Shown: piece by piece, positions 23,488-24,916 of the stretch
Layout of the letters: each line of letters opens with the position of its first letter
Position numbering within the stretch: the first letter of the stretch is position 1
Assembly: GCA_937891905.1 (NCBI GenBank)
Contig: CALATT010000113.1
Coordinates: forward strand, 1-24,916
Direction: 5' to 3'
From: an uncultured Bacteroidales bacterium
GTDB lineage: Bacteria; Bacteroidota; Bacteroidia; Bacteroidales; Paludibacteraceae
DNA length: 24,916 nt
Translations under genes and position numbers: made by a program
Notes under the pieces: generated by a model
Told to the model about the DNA's origin: nothing
The model's input: the letters and a program-made list of their open reading frames with translations, nothing else
Database searches by the model: none

Positions 23488-23913
23488 ATGAACAGATTAA
23501 TAAATTGTTTTTCAGTAAATGTGACTAAACTTTTTCTTTTGTCAGTATTTACTATTGCATTGATGGCATGCGAACGAAATAATCCTTCACAAGCATTTGT
23601 AGGTACATGGGAACCAGTTGGCTATGAGGAATGTGATATATTCGTAATCACAAGTGATTCTATTAAAGCAATCACATGTGTTACAAAAGAAGAACATCTA
23701 CAATCACATTACACAATGTTAAATGATAGCATTGCTAAATTAGAACGCACTTGGTTGATGCGTCCCGATATTTCAAGTGATCTTTTTTATGCAGAAGTTC
23801 CTATGTATATCGACAATGAGGGGTATCTTATTATTAAAAATTTTCACATCGTTGGGGAGTTGGCTGAAGTGTACCCAAACTATACCCACTTAAAATTAAG
23901 AAAAGTGAACTAA
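23488..23913 (+). CDS. Small lipoprotein, function unknown
   Basis: A 141-residue lipoprotein. The signal peptide is longer than usual (MNRLINCFSVNVTKLFLLSV to ALMAC), with a lipobox LMAC ending at Cys28. A second ATG is not obvious, so the long start is kept. The mature part begins ERNNPSQAFVGTWEPVG, matching the entry of the lipoprotein at 22842, and continues as a beta-rich fold with a few Cys (Cys40-60 region). No catalytic motif is seen. It has its own promoter and terminator. It is lower in GC than the housekeeping genes, in keeping with an accessory gene. Confidence 0.75.
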   Translation: MNRLINCFSVNVTKLFLLSVFTIALMACERNNPSQAFVGTWEPVGYEECDIFVITSDSIKAITCVTKEEHLQSHYTMLNDSIAKLERTWLMRPDISSDLFYAEVPMYIDNEGYLIIKNFHIVGELAEVYPNYTHLKLRKVN

Positions 23914-23940
23914 TAAGCAATTCGCCTAATCTAAACTTCC

Positions 23941-23972
23941 ACCGCTGCTCATCCCGAGTGGCGGTTTTTTTT
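23941..23972 (+). terminator. Terminator of the second lipoprotein gene (repeat copy 3, diverged)
   Basis: Arms ACCGCTGCTC (23941-23950) and GAGTGGCGGT (23956-23965) pair with two G-U wobbles, followed by eight T. It is related to copies 1 and 2 (shared GAGTGGCGGT arm) but its left arm has changed by transitions that keep pairing. Confidence 0.85.
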
Positions 23973-23983
23973 GAAGTAACTAT

Positions 23984-24231
23984 CGTCCCGTATGTCTCTC
24001 GTATCCGTCCTGTATGTCTCTCGTATCCGTCCCGTATGTCTCATTCCGCTTAGCATTCTCCACCGTTCGCATCTCGTTCGCATCCTGAACATCACAATAG
24101 GGTGCATGGCGGATGCATGGCGCATCGCTCCAATAACACCACCACATCGCGACCTCACCGCGACCTCACCACGACCTCACCGTGACCTCACCGCGACCAC
24201 ACAATACCCTGACTAAACCTTGACTAAACCT
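23984..24231. repeat. Tract of successive 11-bp-phased tandem repeats
   Basis: About 250 bp with no convincing gene, in which several different short tandem families follow each other, all on one 11-bp register. They are: a 22-bp unit (CGTCCCGTATG + TCTCTCGTATC) repeated from 23984 to 24038; a pair ending GTTCGCA (24061, 24072); a pair beginning CATGGCG (24105, 24116); five GCGACCTCACC-type units (24149-24203); and CCTGACT/CCTTGACT units (24204-24230). Unit starts all differ by multiples of 11 bp. Function unknown. Confidence 0.85.
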
Positions 24232-24328
24232 GAAAAAGGTTGACTCGAAAACTGAGTTAGAATCTTAAAAATCGTAAACTTTTGACTCGATACCTAAAAA
24301 GGTTGACAGGAGTACGAAAAAGGTTTAC
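24221..24328. repeat. Three IS3-end-like direct repeats
   Basis: Three copies of TGAC, about 8 variable bases, then AAAAAGGTT(G/T)AC, at 24221-24244, 24283-24307 and 24304-24328. This arrangement resembles the terminal inverted repeats of IS3/IS150-type elements (TG tip with an A-run and GTTGAC-like block inside). They lie downstream of the transposase and may mark one or more IS ends. The true border cannot be set because the other end of the IS is outside the window. Confidence 0.45.
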
Positions 24329-24345
24329 TAATTTGAAAGACGCCA

Positions 24346-24377
24346 CAAAGATACAACAAAAAACTGACATATGCAAA
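24346..24377 (-). promoter_or_regulatory. Leftward Bacteroidota promoter facing the repeat tract
   Basis: On the - strand TTTG (24377-24374) in TTTGCATATGT, exactly 20 bp, then TATCTTTG (24353-24346). It would start transcription near 24340, running left through 24330-23970. No protein gene is there. It resembles the promoters at 15372 and 23393. Confidence 0.6.
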
Positions 24378-24413
24378 TATGCACATATTAACAATGCAAA
24401 TTAGTCATTAAAC

Positions 24414-24916
24414 CTATACCTCTAACTTTTGAAAATTATTGGTTACTTCATACACCTGCGCAGGTGTGCGCATTTCGAGGTTGATATGAGGGCGTAATGT
24501 ATTATAGGTGCGTACGGCATGATCCACTAGCGGCCAAGCCTCTTGCAATGTCCGCGGTGTTGGCAGCGGTTCAAGAAACTCATTCTTGATAATGCCATTT
24601 ACGCGTTCCGCCAAGCCGTTGTCCGTTGGATTGCTGTCTTCGGTCATGCTGATGCGTATGTGATGCGCTTTAAGCAGCAATGTGTAGTCGTCACAGCAGT
24701 ACTGCACACCACGGTCTGAATGATGGATGGTTCCGCAAAGGTTGCCTCCACCTGCATAGGCAATAGCCTGCTGCAAAGCCTCTATAGTGTATTTGGCTTC
24801 CAGGGTTGGTGATAGTACATAACCGATAATCATGCGCGAGAAAGCGTCCGTCACAAGATGTAGATAACAGAACTTATCTTCTGTGGTGTAAATATAGGTT
24901 ATATCGCTCACCCACA
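24414..24916 (-). mobile_element. IS3-family transposase OrfB, C-terminal part (5' end outside window)
   Basis: The C-terminal 167 residues or so of an rve-type DDE transposase. The frame is open to the window edge (…WVSDITYI), so it starts upstream; an internal GTG at 24911 is not a start. Catalytic residues are all visible: first Asp in SDITYIYT, second Asp in HHSDRGVQYCCDD, and the Glu in NGLAERVNGIIKNEF, 35 residues on. The end RTYNTLRPHINLEMRTPAQVY is the usual IS3 OrfB tail (YN..RPH..L...TP). Nothing in the visible part is broken. The element probably ends to the left of 24414, in the region with IS-end-like repeats. Confidence 0.93.

Noticed and set aside
23949..24158. A 69-residue - strand reading frame in the repeat tract
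   Set aside because: It starts at GTG within the 11-bp repeats, is Arg-rich and built from repeat units, runs across the terminator, and has no family look.
23984..24203. CRISPR array
   Set aside because: Repeats are 11 or 22 bp without unique spacers of constant length, and there are no cas genes.

Overview
The window is a stretch of a Bacteroidota chromosome, most likely order Bacteroidales. The evidence is the protein content (SecA ending in a SEC-C zinc motif, two DUF3078-type outer-membrane proteins, a secreted protein with a type IX secretion tail) and the promoters, which nearly all follow the Bacteroidota pattern TTTG - about 20 bp - TAnnTTTG. Shine-Dalgarno sequences are largely absent. 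I cannot name the genus.

Layout. (1) 1-2331, + strand: the 3' part of secA and a DUF3078-like gene. (2) 5760-2347, - strand operon: nadK, lgt, fmt, HD-domain protein. (3) 5906-9207, + strand operon divergent from nadK: pdxJ, exbB/tolQ-like, exbD, tonB-like, DJ-1/PfpI. (4) 11446-9274, - strand operon queF-queC-queD-queE, covering the 7-deazaguanine (preQ0/preQ1) branch of queuosine synthesis apart from the GTP cyclohydrolase step. (5) 15192-11584, - strand: a 1202-residue secreted protein with three Big2 Ig-like repeats. (6) 15478-18742, + strand: a second DUF3078 protein, a small coiled-coil protein, zapA and rny (RNase Y). (7) 20219-18777, - strand: a CcdA/TauE-like membrane protein and trmN6. 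(8) 20296-22524, + strand: an orphan NtrY-like histidine kinase divergent from (7). (9) 22525-24916, accessory region: two small lipoproteins, three near-identical terminators, an unusual 11-bp-phased repeat tract, and the 3' end of an IS3-family transposase running off the window.

Most of the window is housekeeping: protein export, lipoprotein maturation (lgt), initiator-tRNA formylation (fmt), cofactor supply (nadK, pdxJ), energy transduction to the outer membrane, tRNA modification (que genes, trmN6), division and RNA decay (zapA, rny). The less ordinary signals are non-coding. They are: a 5'-leader with pseudoknot potential ahead of queF; a terminator whose loop carries the -33 box of the next promoter; two face-to-face promoters sharing the same 36 bp; 7-bp-period spacers just before start codons; bidirectional terminators that hold a stop codon in their loop; and the 11-bp-phased tract beside the transposase, with a promoter pointing into it. 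I found no rRNA, tRNA, CRISPR array or recognisable defence system.
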